Below, in pieces: positions 9,930 through 26,619 of a stretch of 64,000 bases of DNA. The stretch spans positions 1,488,001-1,552,000 of the forward strand of contig CAWUHX010000028.1 in NCBI GenBank assembly GCA_963922205.1. The letters run 5' to 3'. How positions within the stretch are numbered: the stretch's first letter is position 1; each line of letters begins with the position of its first letter. A program made the position numbers and the translations under genes. The notes under the pieces are model-generated. The model did not search any database. It was given only the letters and a program-made list of their open reading frames with translations, and was not told the DNA's origin. Source of the stretch: Romanomermis culicivorax. Taxonomy: Eukaryota > Nematoda > Enoplea > Mermithida > Mermithidae.

Positions 9930-12574
9930 ATAGCATATTAATAAGAGCTTTGATCAGTTGCCAAATTTCTGGCTTTATATCAAGAAGTTATTCCTAAAAA
10001 TGATGATAATATGTGGTTACTTATAATCGAGACTTGGATACCACAGGATGCTCGTTCATGACGCAGCTCCAAAAATGTTTTTTCCCAAAAGTATTTTGAC
10101 TTAATACGTTGTCCAAAAAATTATGCATGCTGAAATCACTTCGAAAATACGATTATATTCTGCTTATTGGTGCCCCAATCGTTTTTGTGATATCTCGAAG
10201 CAGATCAGTGATTGTATATGTATATTGTCAACACTGTAATAGGGGGGACTCCCGACTTGGTCGAACCCAATACCCAAATGTTGGGAACAGACATGCATGG
10301 CAAGAATTTTCCAGGGGGTAGGGTCCTCTGACTTTTCATCAAGATTAAAGGGGTGGGCTTAGTGAGTAAAAAAAAGCTCCACAAGCATGTTTTTTTTATA
10401 AAAAATGTGCATAAAAATGATCGAAAAAATTGACTTTGAAAGGTTCCGGGATGGGAGTTTGACGATTTTTTTCCTGCCAAGGTATCAGGTAGGAGGGTTC
10501 ACCTCCCCCTGACACCCTCTATGAGCGTATATGGTCGGGACTTCTCAACTTGAAAAAATTTGGAAAATAGCTTTTTTGGGAAAATTTTGGCCTTTTGGGG
10601 ACCTCCACACCAAAATTTTTGGTTTATCCCCCACAACTAGTCAGATCTCTTACAGGTATGATTTTGCTGCATGCACACGCAGGGAGTACAAACACTTAGC
10701 TCACCAAAACTGTTCTACAGGGTAAATAACACCAAACTAACACTCAACAAGTACGATTTCACTGGCCTCAAAACCATTTTCGTTGATTGTGTTTAGACAG
10801 TCAAGAGTAGATTTTACTGAAGATGGAGTGAAATGCTTAACAAATTTATTTTATTACTTTACAATATACTATTGTTTTTAGCTGATAAACATAAAAGTAA
10901 CAGTCGAATTTATTTCGATCTTGGTCGAATTATCTCAGATTTTTGTTAAATCTTCTATTTTCGTTGAACTTTCTCCATTTTCTACGAATTTCCAAATTTT
11001 TCACTTCCAAGTTCGAATTTACTAATTTTTCTACCGATTTACAGGCTCTTGCTCCTAATTCGACTAACGACAAATTCGATCTTTGACTAAAGACATTTGA
11101 GGCGAAATTTCAACAGGACGTCTGAAATGAAAATTTTAATCAAATTGATTTTTAATTTTTAAAAAAGGGCATCAAGTTAATACAAATAAATGTCGAATCC
11201 GAGTTTTCTTACTCATTTAATTTTGTAAAAAATATTTGCATAAAATATGTAAACAATCTTCTATGCAAAGTTTATTTTTACACTTCAAGCATGAAAAATC
11301 AACTTTTCACGTTCAAAAATTCTGATTTACCCTATACAAACTACAGATCAATTTTACACTGCATAAAAATTATAAATTTTTAACTTTCCAAATTGAAATA
11401 CTAAATTTTTGAAAATAAGAAATTGAAATTGAAATTTTTTGAATGTTCAACTTTTTTGCATGAAAAATGAAAATAAATTTGCTCACTTGGTCATGTATGA
11501 CTGTAAAATGGGAGCCAAATAAAACTCACTTGAATTTTTCATCATGGAATCTTGCTGTAGCACTGCAAGTCGACATCCTACGAGTTTTTGGCAAACTGCA
11601 ATTGTCGATTTTTTTGCAGCATCGATAAACTGGTATTTTTGTTGTTATTGATCGGGCAAGAAAACGGCGAAAAATTCTGGTCAAAATCGAAATGGCTGAT
11701 GCGAGACATGAATAATGATAATTAATTTTTTTTTCTCGATTTTTTTTGCAAAATTTAAATATCAGAGATCATCTGATAATTCGAAAAAATGGCAAAAATA
11801 ATAAAAAAAGATAAAACGAAACATCACATGATCAAAACATTCTACAAAAAAAAATCTAAGAGATTGTCTTTTTTTAACTTCTCATCAAAAATGCACAAAA
11901 CTAAATATTTTCTGATAATTTTCACAAAAATTCTTGAAAATGAGCATTTTTCGACAATTTCACACTGAAAATGGTCATGAATCAACGATTTAGAAAAATT
12001 TGTCATCAAAATGCTCAAAAATGAATTTTCTTTCGATAATTTTCTTCAGAAAGGCTCAAAACTAAACTTTCTTTGAATATTCTATATAAAAAATGCTCAA
12101 GAATATGACTATTTTTCGCCGAAAAGGCTAAAAGCTGAAAAATTTTCTAACATTCTTTTGCTTCTATTTCTGGGCATTTTTGACACTGATTATTTATTTC
12201 TCTGAGAAAACCTGGAAAATATTGGAAAAATGACATGCAAAGGGAAGGGAATTCTATTTTGAAAAAACTAAATTCATATCTCTAATGAAAAAAATCACTC
12301 GTTATACAGCATATACGTGATGGAGCTTTATTGAAATTTATTGCATTGATTGACCAAAATTTTGGTGTAGGAGACCATTGGAGAATAAAAATTAGTTATT
12401 GTGCTTATTTTTATTTATTTTACTAATTTGAATAATTTGTGTTTTTTCGACTTTATGACCACTGGAGTTCATGAGCGCCACTTATTTCGAGTTCAGAATG
12501 ATGTCTAGCATCATGTAAAACACCGAAAAGTGGTTTTTCATGAAGAATGAGAAAATACCGTAAACTTGAATTAT
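9930..12574. other. Intergenic AT-rich DNA
   Basis: No gene seen. Apart from the repeat at 10285-10520 it is simple AT-rich sequence. From about 11700 to 12130 it carries loosely repeated AAAATGCTCAAAA / TTTTCGATAATTTTC phrases that look like degenerate tandem or dispersed repeats. Confidence 0.5.
10285..10520 (+). repeat. Short dispersed repeat, ACATGC family, copy 1
   Basis: Starts ACATGCATGGCAAGAATTTTC and continues with a GGGTAGGGTCC run, an AAAAAAAGCTC.ACAAG segment, GTGCATAAAAATGAT, a CCTGCCAAGG..TC.GGTAGGAGG segment and an end near CTATGAGCGTATAT. The same order of blocks occurs at 49422-49680 and, inverted, at 52553-52812. It is non-coding and about 240 bp, with short CATGC-type ends, so it is probably a MITE. 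Confidence 0.7.
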
Positions 12575-12890
12575 TCCATCCTCTATGATGACAAGTGAAG
12601 TGAGAGCCCAAAAAAGATGTTAATCTTTCCGGCGCGAAGCACCTGAAATTTTTTTTGGATATTGACATTTGGCGATGCTGGAAAATCAATTTTTCGAACA
12701 TTCATTTCAAGTATTGGATTCAAATTTTGTGTTCAAAAGTCGTAATTCCTAGAATTTTATTCAAAAAAGTTTAAAACCAGTAATTTATTTGTAAAGCTCA
12801 TGAACTTGGTCGAAAACATATGAGTAAGAAGAGTATAAATTTCCGAAAGACTTCCATGAAGCTTTTGAATTGATTTTACATTAGAAGTAG
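12575..12890 (+). repeat. Dispersed repeat R1, left copy
   Basis: About 315 bp that recur inverted at 61795-62110. Shared blocks include CTCTATGATGACAAGTGAA, a CCGGCGCGAAGC-type hairpin, GATGCTGGAAAAT, TTCAAAAGTCGTAATT and GAGTAAGAAGAGTATAAAT. There is no coding content in either copy. Confidence 0.75.
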
Positions 12891-13137
12891 AATAATCGCA
12901 ACAAAGAAAAAGCAAAAACAATCGAATCAACATCAAATGATTTTGTCTACTGGAAATCAGCCTCGCTGGCGATGCAACAAGCAGACTTGTCGGGAAGAAA
13001 TAGGTGTTCATGTTGGCACATGGTAGGCAGGATAGTGGCAGATAACTGCCCATTTGATTCTATGCCATGCGATATTGCTCTTTTTATGTCGCCCAAAAAT
13101 TAGTATTTTATTATGATTAAAGTAAGTGTTTTTACAC

Positions 13138-13215
13138 GAGCCTGTGGTCGAGTGGATAGAACATCAGTCTTCGAGTCTCAAAAGGTTTTGGGTAGGAGGT
13201 TCCAATCTAACCAGA
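13138..13215 (+). repeat. tRNA-like sequence (SINE head or tRNA pseudogene)
   Basis: GAGCCTGTGGTCGAGTGG resembles a Pol III A box and AGGTTCCAATCT resembles a B box at about the right distance. The acceptor stem does not pair, so it is not a functional tRNA gene. It may be a tRNA-derived SINE head or chance. Confidence 0.35.
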
Positions 13216-13433
13216 AAAAAAATTTGATTAAAATAAGGTCTTCAGTAAGAATAAAATTGCGGTAGTATAAATTGGTGGCGGGGGTATAATAGAACAGTAC
13301 CAAAATTGTGGGAATTCAAAACCGAAAAGATGCGTTTTGGTGGACTTAAAATCAAAATCTCAGAACTTTCCGGTGCGAAGCGCTAGTCATATGTATAATA
13401 ATAACTTTTCTATCAGGCGCGGCCGTTAGCATA

Positions 13434-14464
13434 CAGTCCAGATCACATGTAGGTTGCTTGTCCAAGCGCTTGTGAGTCGCTTGTCGAGTGCTTGTAGGTT
13501 GCTTGCCAAGTGCTTGTGACCTGCTTGCCAAGCGCTTGTGAATTGCTTGCCAAGCGCTTGTGAATCGCTTGCCAAGTGCTTGTGAGTCGCTTGCCAAGCA
13601 CTTGCAGCTGTCAGTGTGAGTGTCAGTTGGAATATATTTATGAAGGCAATTATTTATTGGAAGTCTGTCGGTGTACTTTGAGGACGTTCATAACATGCGG
13701 CTTTTTGAAAGCAACAGCAGACATTTTTTGTTTTCGACTTTTTTCGAAGAGAAAAATGTATCATACGTTTTTCAAAATATGCTCCCTGCTGTACATGCAT
13801 AAAAACGAAATAAAGTAAACTTTTTCTTAAAATTTTCTTAATTAATTACAGTGAAAAAGCAAGTGCTATTTTATATTTTTGAAATTGTCTGCTAAAATAA
13901 ATTGGACTAAAAATTTGTGAGCATGCCCAACCAGCCTGTAACAATTCTTTTAGAAAAAATTCCACCAGACAAGCTCTGCCAAAAATTTTGACTAGAATGC
14001 TGTTGTCATTTTTCCGATTTATAAGCATTTTATGAAAGCCTTACTGTAGCAGACCGATTGTTTCATATCATCAAAATATTTCACGTTTACAGTAATCCAT
14101 TTCGATGTATCCCCTCTGAGGAATTTTTTTGTCGGAAAAGACAAAGGCGTTTCTAAACGTGAAGAATAAGGTCGTAAAAGTGTCTGTTGTGCATTGCTTG
14201 TGGACTGCTTGTGAAATGCTTGCAGATTACTTGTGCAATGCTTGTAGAGTGCTTGTGGAACGCTTGTGGAGTGCTTGTAGAACGCTTGTGACCTGCTTGT
14301 GAAATGCTTGTGGATCGCTTGCACAAACGCTTGTGGGTTGCTTGGCAAGCGCTTGTGAGTTGCTTGTGGCAAGCAACAAAATGACAAGCAATCCACAAGC
14401 ACTTGGCAAGCATGTCGCTTGCGAAGCGCTTGTGGACATGCCACGTTACTTGTGATCTGGACTG
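13434..14464 (+). mobile_element. 1.03-kb non-autonomous DNA element with TA duplications and subterminal arrays
   Basis: Ends are perfect 14-bp inverted repeats (CAGTCCAGATCACA) flanked by TA on both sides (13432-13433 and 14465-14466), as in the Tc1/mariner group. Inside the left end (13452-13612) is an array of about 22-bp units around GCTTGCCAAGCGCTTGTGA, each a near-palindrome. Inside the right end (14195-14440) is an array of about 11-bp units around TGCTTGTGGA. The middle is AT-rich and non-coding. Open frames across the arrays only mirror the repeats. Confidence 0.85.
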
Positions 14465-14499
14465 TATCTACTTCGACTTACCAATTACTAACTCATCGG

Positions 14500-15190
14500 T
14501 TTGGATAAATCAAGATAGCTCGTTTCATTTTCTAATCATTAACAGTTAATTATAGTAACAGAGATTTTTTATCAATTCTCTCAATTTTTTCTATCGATGC
14601 TTGCAATTTTTTAAACGTTTGCAACCTTTACTTTTGCATTTATTGAAGATGAAAATTGAGGACATCATTCTATATACTGCCATTTTAGAACTTCTGTTCA
14701 CGAATATCTGCTGAAGAGATTTATTTTCCAGCGTTTTAGAATTTAAAAACCCGAAAATTTTTCCGGCGTGGGGGAACAAATTACACTTCATCAATTTGAT
14801 TCCAATTCATTTCTCAAGGTTGTAAAGCTTTATTTTCTAGCCTTTTAGAAGGCGAAAATCCAAAAAATTTTCCGGCGCTCCGTGCCAGACCAAGGACTAA
14901 ATAAAAGTAGATGAACTCTATCGTTACATGCTTTAGCCACTCCTGTAGAACACCAATATATTCTTTATGTGCTCATTTTGGCTAACATAACCAGAATTTT
15001 CTCAATTTTTTCCCTCATTTTTGCAGGTTTCTGACACCAAATACAACAAAATGCTTGGCTATGCTCCTAAAATACATGAACAAGCTTCGTAGCCACATTA
15101 TAAACGTTTTCAAAAATGTGGAAAATTTTTGGAAAATGAGGAAAAAAATTTTGGGTCCGGTTCTCATGTGGAAAAATTTTTGAGGAAAAA
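14500..15190 (+). repeat. Dispersed repeat R2, left copy
   Basis: About 690 bp that recur inverted at 55885-56640. Shared blocks include CTAATCATTAACAGT, CAATTTTTTCTATCGATGCTTG, GAACTTCTGTTCACGAATATC, two CCGGCG hairpin sites, TGTTAGCC..AATGAG-type text, CAGAAACCTGCAAAAATGAG and GAGAACCGGACCCAAA (in the orientation of the right copy). Non-coding. Confidence 0.75.
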
Positions 15191-15499
15191 AACGGTGGGT
15201 ATGGGTAATACCTGCATAATGATAATGATAATTAAAGTCGTTAAAATTGTGAGATTATGACCTTCTAAAATACACCAAAATACATCTTTTCCGTATCCGA
15301 CCTCAAAGCTTTGTCCCCAAAATGGGGAAAGAGCACAAAATTTTTTTTCGCAAAAAAGCATGGTTTGCAGAAAAAAGAAAGTGGTTTTATCAATTTTCCA
15401 TACTACAGTAAAATACCATTCAGTCCTGACACGAAATTAGGCATGTGTTCATCATTTTGGCTTTCCTCCGAAAAATATCAGCCTGTTTTTTCTCAAATG
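15191..15499. other. Flanking DNA between R2 and element B
   Basis: No gene. The part around 15225-15300 resembles the inverted text at 60160-60240, the same dispersed repeat pool. Element B begins after the CTTG at 15500-15503. Confidence 0.5.
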
Positions 15500-15503
15500 C
15501 TTG

Positions 15504-16947
15504 TGTCACGTGCCAACGAATTCCGCCCAATGTCACCTGATTCACATCATATTTTTCTGTCATGTTTTTCGCTACGTTTGCCATGTTTTACAGTAATTTA
15601 CGTCAATTTTACGTTTCGTTTTTATAATTTCTACATGCAATTTTCTGTGTGTACTTTTTATGTTTCGTTTCTGTTTCATTTGTGCACTTTTATTTTCGTT
15701 TCGATTTGGTATTTTTGTTATACAAGTAGACTACAGTATGTAACCCACTAGTCAAGAATTTCCGTTAAAGATAAGCTCTCCGAGCTCATTGCTGTAATTG
15801 GAGCACAATGTGCACCTCTTATCAGTAAAAACTAGCGACGTTTCGCAATGTGAAACACCTAGTTGGAAATTCTCACTAGATGACGTTCCTATGCTAAGCA
15901 TGGAGAGTGAAAACTCGCCCCAATGCTTAACGTAGTGAACTGGAAAATGTCTATGTGACCATAGGCATCTTCTGCAGTGATTTGGGCTGCAGAAGTTAGC
16001 TTGGGGGAGTGTTAACTCCCCCCAAGGCATACTGTAGATTACGGAGCCCTTTAAAAGGGCTTGTTTCGTTAATTTTGCACTGATTTTTGGGCCTAATCAT
16101 CTTGTTGCGTTTTACAGCCTGCATTTAGCATTTGCCTGCGTCATCTTATTATAATTTACACATTGTACCTGCGTCCACCACCCATTCAATAAATTTGCAT
16201 ATTCGTCTTCGGCCTCCCTTGCGTTGCCAGTTACCATGATCCAATCGAAGGAGTCTACCCCCCCCCCCCGTCACCATTGATCAAGAACCCCCATCGCCTC
16301 ACCGAGGAAACATTTTGACACCATCGCCCGCCGACCTACACTCATTTACCCTCCATGCCGAACCACTTTCCGATTATTGAACCCATTCCCCGCCATCCGT
16401 AGGACCAATGCTTTGACCCTTGGACCCATCGCCCAGCGCGGAGTACTTTGAGGAGAGGATTTAGTGAGTCTTCTCAGGGGTTGCTATTGTTGAGGGTATA
16501 TTTGTGAGAATCCTCCTTAAGCTAGTTTTCCCTTGAAAGTACCCTCAGTTGAGAAAGCCCTCAGACCCCTAAGGTCAGGAGCAATTGGGGGATTTAGGTT
16601 AACAATCGGGTCCCCTACAGTACACCATTCTGCGAATGGCACACTCCCTCATTCTCAGTGAATGATGACTAGGGATTGCCACCCCTGACCCTGCGGCGTT
16701 GTCCATTATTCTACAGCTGAACCCTAGGACAAGGGGGAGGTACATCATGGGTTTTCCCATGGTAGTACCAGCTGGGTTAGGTTCCCGAAGTAGATAACCA
16801 TAAGCGAGCCACCCAACGGGGTCACAGCATGCCACTCGCACTGACATGACCATATTCTCTATGAATATGGTATGGGTTTTTACTCATCAATGTGATTGTC
16901 CTATTTTGTTTATTGTGACATGGCTCCAATTTCTACTTAATGTGACA
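15504..16947 (+). repeat. 5' LTR of element B
   Basis: 1444 bp, TGTCACGTGCC to TTAATGTGACA. The left 380 bp match 30302-30681 and the right 320 bp match 46437-47002 (apart from a MITE there), which fixes both ends. It contains a poly(A) signal AATAAA near 16187 and a run of hairpins at 15886-16065, among them TAAGCAT/ATGCTTA (15895-15901 with 15923-15929) and a GGGGGAGT/ACTCCCCC stem near 16005-16025. Confidence 0.9.
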
Positions 16948-16965
16948 TGGTGAGGCTGGAAAATC
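16948..16965 (+). promoter_or_regulatory. Primer binding site of element B
   Basis: TGGTGAGGCTGGAAAATC starts at the first base after the LTR. Element C has TGGCGAGGCTGGAAAATC at the same place. It starts with TGG as expected for a tRNA 3' end; the tRNA was not identified. Confidence 0.7.
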
Positions 16966-19900
16966 AACCTTTAAGTCTGGCTTCACAGCTCTTGGGAACG
17001 AACCCTTTACCCTTTTGATTGGAGATACCTCTTTCAATTCGGTAAAATTTCTGTTTGAGTGGGGAAACCTCTCTCAAATCATGAGAATCGCAACTTGAGT
17101 GGGGAAACCTCTTTCAATTCAGCTGGTTCGCATTCTGAGGGGGACTACTGACCCTTAGGATGATCTTTTGCCCTCATGTAAGTCCGATACGCCCTTATGC
17201 AGGTACACTGGCCCTTAGGTCGGAAATGGCCCTTATGCTTGAGTTTTATCGCCGACTCAAACAGCTCCAGGTTTGAGTAGAGTTTTATTACTGTAAGTCG
17301 GGATTAGCCCCAACAAGTGATCAAATTGATGATTCTTGTGTGTAATTTATCGCCTTCTCAGTGTTGTTACACCCATAAGCTTTAAAAAATCCCCTGGTGT
17401 TAGGTTTTCCCCCAGAGTCGATTCCGAAGAGTCATAATTTCCCAGAGCTGAGTTTAAATAGAGTATTCTGCCTAAATCTCCTCTGAGCTTTTTTTTTCTT
17501 TTATGTTTTCTTTTTCCTTTTCTTTACATTGGGCCTCCATCCACTGCATGTGATCTGATGGTTACTGTACCGCCGTATGGCTATTTGGTTACAGCACGAC
17601 TGCGATTCGCACATACTCTGACTACAGTATACCTGGGTAGGGGTACGTGAGTATCACAGCCGATGAAGTTTTACAGCCCCTGAGGGTTTCGGGATCTCCG
17701 ATCACGAGATACAGTACTCCTTCCACTCCTGATTCTGGATGTCAAGTGTGGTCCTGATTTGTTATCTGTGTCCAGTATTTGTGTCAACACGCTTTTTCAA
17801 AATTTTTCTTATCTTCACTGAGCACTCACCAAGTTGCTCATTTTCCAGCCAAACAAGCCAAAATCATACTGTTGACAGATATAACACCGTACTTAGCAAA
17901 TCACATTGCTTATCTCTTCAGCCTTAAATTTTATTTTTATTTACTTTACTTTTTATTTTGTCGGTCATCTATATGTAATGTGTGACACCAATTCTAATTA
18001 CTTTTTCACCCAATAAATTTTCTTATCTCAAAAATCAACTGAAATAAAAACTCAAAACCTACTTTCTCTTTTTCTATACAAACAAATTAAATTTTATCCT
18101 TTTCCTTTCTACTAAATCAAACATTCTTACTTCAAAAAAAAAATTTTTTTTCTTTCACTGGTCACACATATATCATAGTTGCCAACCATTCAGTAGGTCA
18201 TTCTTATTATTTTTCCACCTACTGTACAGTCTTTTTTCTCTTCTCTCTCTCTAGGTAGTTGCACATGTTGATGATCTTGCCAATCCTGACCACTGACATC
18301 AGCAACAACAGTTTACCCCATTGTTGTTATGAGGCGATGTGCCTTGGGGACCCTACCTCTGATGTCCGCAACTACCTCACATGCTACTGTTGCACAGAAG
18401 CGTGACTAGCTGGGTCATGCCTCTGACGTCAGCAATGGCTGCATATCATGTAGCCATTAAGGGGTTGATGGTTCTCTGTGTCCTCCCCCTGAGTCTGTAA
18501 CAGCTGCATCCCTTGCTGTTGCTTCAAGGGGTGGGTGGCCCTCCAGCTCGACCTCTGACATCAGCAATGGCAACGTAACATGTTGTTATTGCGGGATGGT
18601 GACGGTACGGCACTATCTCTCTGACATCTGCAACAGCAGAGGCTCGTGTCGTTGCACTAGGATTGGTCGGCTATTCCGACTTCAGTCCTTGACGTCAGCA
18701 ACAACAATGCACCGTATTGTTGTACGGAGATGTGAGGCCTTACAAACCGCACATCTGGCGTCTGCAACAACTGCATCTCATATCATTGTCGTAGGATAAC
18801 TGAGACTCAGCTATTACCTTTTGACGTCAGCAACGGCCATGCTCGGTGTTGCTGTAGCAGAGTTGCTGGCCTTAGGGCCCTACCTACTGATGTCCGCAAT
18901 GATAATGCTTCTATTCCAGTATCGGAATTGAGACTTCACAGTCTTTTCTGGCATCAGCAATGGCAATGCTCCATGTTGCCATAAGGGGTCTGTGGCCGTA
19001 CACTCTTACCTTTGGTGTACATACTGCAATATGAGGCTATGGCACTTACATCCCAGTCCCCTGAGGTCAGCACCGAGTGTGTGGTGGTGTATATCATATC
19101 TTTTGACGTCAGCACCGGGTCACTTTGGGTTTACAAGATGCCACTTGAGTCATAGATGATTGCTGGAATATGACCTTCTCACCCACGGCTCTTGTCCAAG
19201 GATTGTGTCTGCATATCACTGGTGCCCGGGAAACATCAGTTGACATGCTCACTCAACCTGAGATGCAATTGGTCTGTGATACTGATCAAGTTGTCTGCCC
19301 GGGTAGCGGCACTGATTGATCAGCACGTGACTACCTTCAAAGCTTTAACTGCAGGTTTGAACGGGTTACACTCGGCCTCAGCTGGGTTGGTTGTTCAACA
19401 TACGCAACAGTTAGGCATTTGCAGTTGGTACTGCCTGTGTCTAACAATCGCAAGGGTTGACAACCTTCTTGTAAATTTCTTATCTAAATTCTCGCATTTC
19501 TTTCTCATCTATGATCTTCTTCAGTGTCCCCGCCGGAATAATTCTGTAGGAACTACGGCACAGCCACTGGTTGGGCCTAAAGTATAAAAGGCCCCTCTGT
19601 AATCATTCTTTACACTCAAACACCTTCATTAGCTGTCCTAATAATGTCCCCACTAGAGTCGCCCCTTAATCCTGAGTCTGCCTCCGTTGGTTGTCCATAT
19701 AGCATAATATGCCACTGAGTCCGCCTGAGCGAAGGTGTTCCAGTCCGCCTAAACACGTTACAACTAAGTCCGCCTTAGCCCCTCACTTTACACTCATTTA
19801 ATCGAGACAGACTGTACCCCTGATCTCAAGATGCTTTGAGCCTAGCCTCGAATCATAGGTGGAAGCCTGCATATCCCCACCTCCATTAGGCACAGCTGGG

Positions 19901-20748
19901 CCAAGGACCCCCATGCCACCCATTTATTGACTGAGTGTGTCAAAATAGCACCTTGGTACATGGTGCTCTTGCCTCCAACTGGTGACCTAGCGATCCTCAC
20001 TTCATCTCAGTGACTGGAATCCTGGCCATCAGCTGTATATAATGCTCCTGGAGAGTTCCCATTCTGTTCAAAACCCGCATTCCTCTTTTGGGCATGGTTG
20101 TAGAATACATGTGAATGTCATCCCCTTGGGAACTTCCTGTCTAATCATCACACTTTTCAGAGATCCCAATTACTCCTAGTGAGTGAGGCCCATTGCGTAA
20201 TAGTGCATCCCCTTTGCGTAGTCTGGTGTGTAAACTAATTTTGTCCCTATCTATTTACACCCACTAAGTTTACTTTAAATTGTCCCCCTTTACTTATTAA
20301 TTCTTAAGCTACTTCACGTGCTACTCCTAGTGAGTTGGACTTTGTCGGTTATGAGCTCTCCCATATCCAAGGTTTTGTAAACTAGCACAACAAACTTAAC
20401 CTCCAAATAAAATTCCCTTTTGGGTGGGTTTCTCCGTACTAGAGTCCTTACGTCGTCCTTTCTTTTCGGTTGGGAAACCACCATTTCATTTAAATTTATT
20501 CACTTTTGGTTTAAAATAATCGGGTCTAGCCCCATTCTTCTTCACTTAAGTTTGGGACATATAATTTCCCTCTCTTTACACACAGGTTATCCCCTCTCTA
20601 AGTACATAGGTGACCAGATAAATTATCTTCTGATTCAGCCTATCTCTCTTTCTCTGGCTGTTCTGAGGGCTAAAACCTAGTTCTTTTCTAGCCCCATCAT
20701 CGAGTGGTCACTAGTTATTGTAAAGAACAAGCATTAAAGCCTCAAAAA
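16966..20748 (+). other. Leader of element B, about 3.8 kb, structured and repeat-rich
   Basis: No long coding frame, yet it is colinear with the leader of element C. In order: short repeats with GGGGAAACCTCTTTCAA (17030-17120), CCCTTA-type phrases to about 17290, a CT-rich stretch at 17480-17530, an ACTGTACC/ACAGTATACC segment near 17570-17640, the 66-bp array at 18294-19115, GAGTCCGCCT repeats at 19660-19790, and spacer to gag. A TATA-like GTATAAAAGG sits near 19580. The length is far above the usual few hundred bases of a Ty3/gypsy leader. Confidence 0.7.
18294..19115 (+). repeat. 66-bp-period hairpin array in leader of element B
   Basis: Units start with TGACGTCAGCAA or close variants at about 18294, 18360, 18424, 18490, 18556, 18622, 18690, 18756, 18822, 18888 and 18949, with looser ones near 19062 and 19103. 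Spacing is mostly 66 bases. In most units the following CAACnnCAA arm pairs with a TTGTTG arm about 15-20 bases on, giving a small stem-loop. The core TGACGTCA is itself a palindrome. The same array is in element C. Confidence 0.85.
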
Positions 20749-25182
<4,434 letters not shown>

Positions 25183-25188
25183 AACGAA

Positions 25189-26615
25189 GTGCCAACTCAG
25201 TTAGACAGGATCACCCCATATTTTGTCTTACTAGTTGACCTCAAGGAAACTAGTGCTTTCCTTCACACTGGTTGTCCAGGGACCATCATTAGTCAAGGCC
25301 TTCATAAAGCCTTGATTAAAGAAAGTCCGAAGGTGGCAATGGCTTTCCAGCAACATCACGACTTTAACCCATTAATGAGTATCAATGGGAAAGCCGTCCA
25401 TACTCTCTTGTCCTGACCATATGAGACCATGTTGCCCGGAACCCATCAGCCACACACAAGAGTGGATATACATCTCCATGTGTGTAAGACTACATCTCCT
25501 TTCTCGGAGCACCAGTTGATCTGATACTGGGATTGGACTTTCTGTACAATTCCAGAATATCACGTTTGATTACCAACAACATGTCAGTCGGTTTAATGTG
25601 GTAGAACTGCCACTTCTCCTGACAGCAGCTGAGATTGATCAGGTAGAACCCTGGTGGGAGAACACACTTTCACTATCAAGGGCCTCCCGCAGGTCTCGGT
25701 CTCGATCCAGATCAAGGACTTTGTCCATTTCTCGGACACATTTGCGAGCTTCCTCTATTGCCTCATCACGTGGGTCGACAAGAGGTAGTCAGACCTCTTC
25801 TAGATGAGCCAGTGGCCATTTAATGGCCAGGTCAGGGTCAGGTTGCCCTCGACCCCCTCCTGGAAATTTTCCGGTTACACTAGAGAGGGGCCGATTTGGC
25901 AAGCCTAGTGATTCTGATGCACCTGCATCCCCTGTACTAGAGGTGCCCCCACTCTCTGACACAGAGGTCGAATCCCTAGGAGCTACTCAGAGCTCAGGAG
26001 AATGATCGGATCATATACTTACTGTTCAGGTTCATCCCACTCCCCGGACCAATCCGGAAGCATCGGTTGGTTATAATCTGGCAGGATTACTCCGATGCAC
26101 TGGTTTGTAGATACCGAAGCGAACGGATACGCCAGAGTCGAGTTTTGGTGACCCTGGACCTGATCCAGGTCATGTAATGTCAGCCTTCTACCCCACTGAA
26201 ATGAGGACCCCTCATATCAAGGTTCTGCTGAACAATTGGGTGGAAGCCAAAGCTCTGATTGATACAGGAGCAGTCTTCTCGCTCCTGGATCACAAGTTGG
26301 TGATCCAGTTACCCGACTTGGTACTCACAGAGACTAGGGCTTGCCCTATAGCAGCCAATGGGTCTCTGATCCTACTGCTAGGTGCTGCCTATGTCACGGT
26401 GACACTAGCTGATGTCTCTGAACGGATTCAGGTCTAAGTTCAAGAGAATTGTTCAGCTGAACTAGTCTTGGGGACGAACTTCCTCGGACAGTTCAATTGC
26501 GTGAGCTTGAACTGGGAGAAATCCTTTCTTCAGTTTGAGGAACTTCAGGTTCAGTGTGAGGGCCTCATTCACAATCCTCCCCCTGCCCATGGTGCACTGC
26601 CCTTGCAGAAGTTGA
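25189..26615 (+). pseudogene. pro: Two protease-like domains with RS linker, element B
   Basis: First domain (25200-25600): retropepsin-like layout with FLHTGCPGTIIS where DTG is expected, and later LILGLDF-like text, so the catalytic Asp is His. Then an RS-rich linker (25676-25800: RSRSRSR, ASSIASSR). Second domain (26180-26560): canonical LIDTGAVFSLLD at about 26255 and VLGTNFL. Lesions: TGA at 25414, frameshift near 25520, TGA at 25805, TAA at 26435. The second domain is the likely real protease; the first looks like a diverged duplicate. Confidence 0.75.
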
Positions 26616-26619
26616 TTAA

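Noticed and set aside
14019..14444. Minus-strand 141-codon frame rich in HKRSTS-like repeats
   Set aside because: It is the translation of the GCTTGTGGA-type tandem array inside the TA-flanked element. The same holds for 13352-13597. No sign of a gene.
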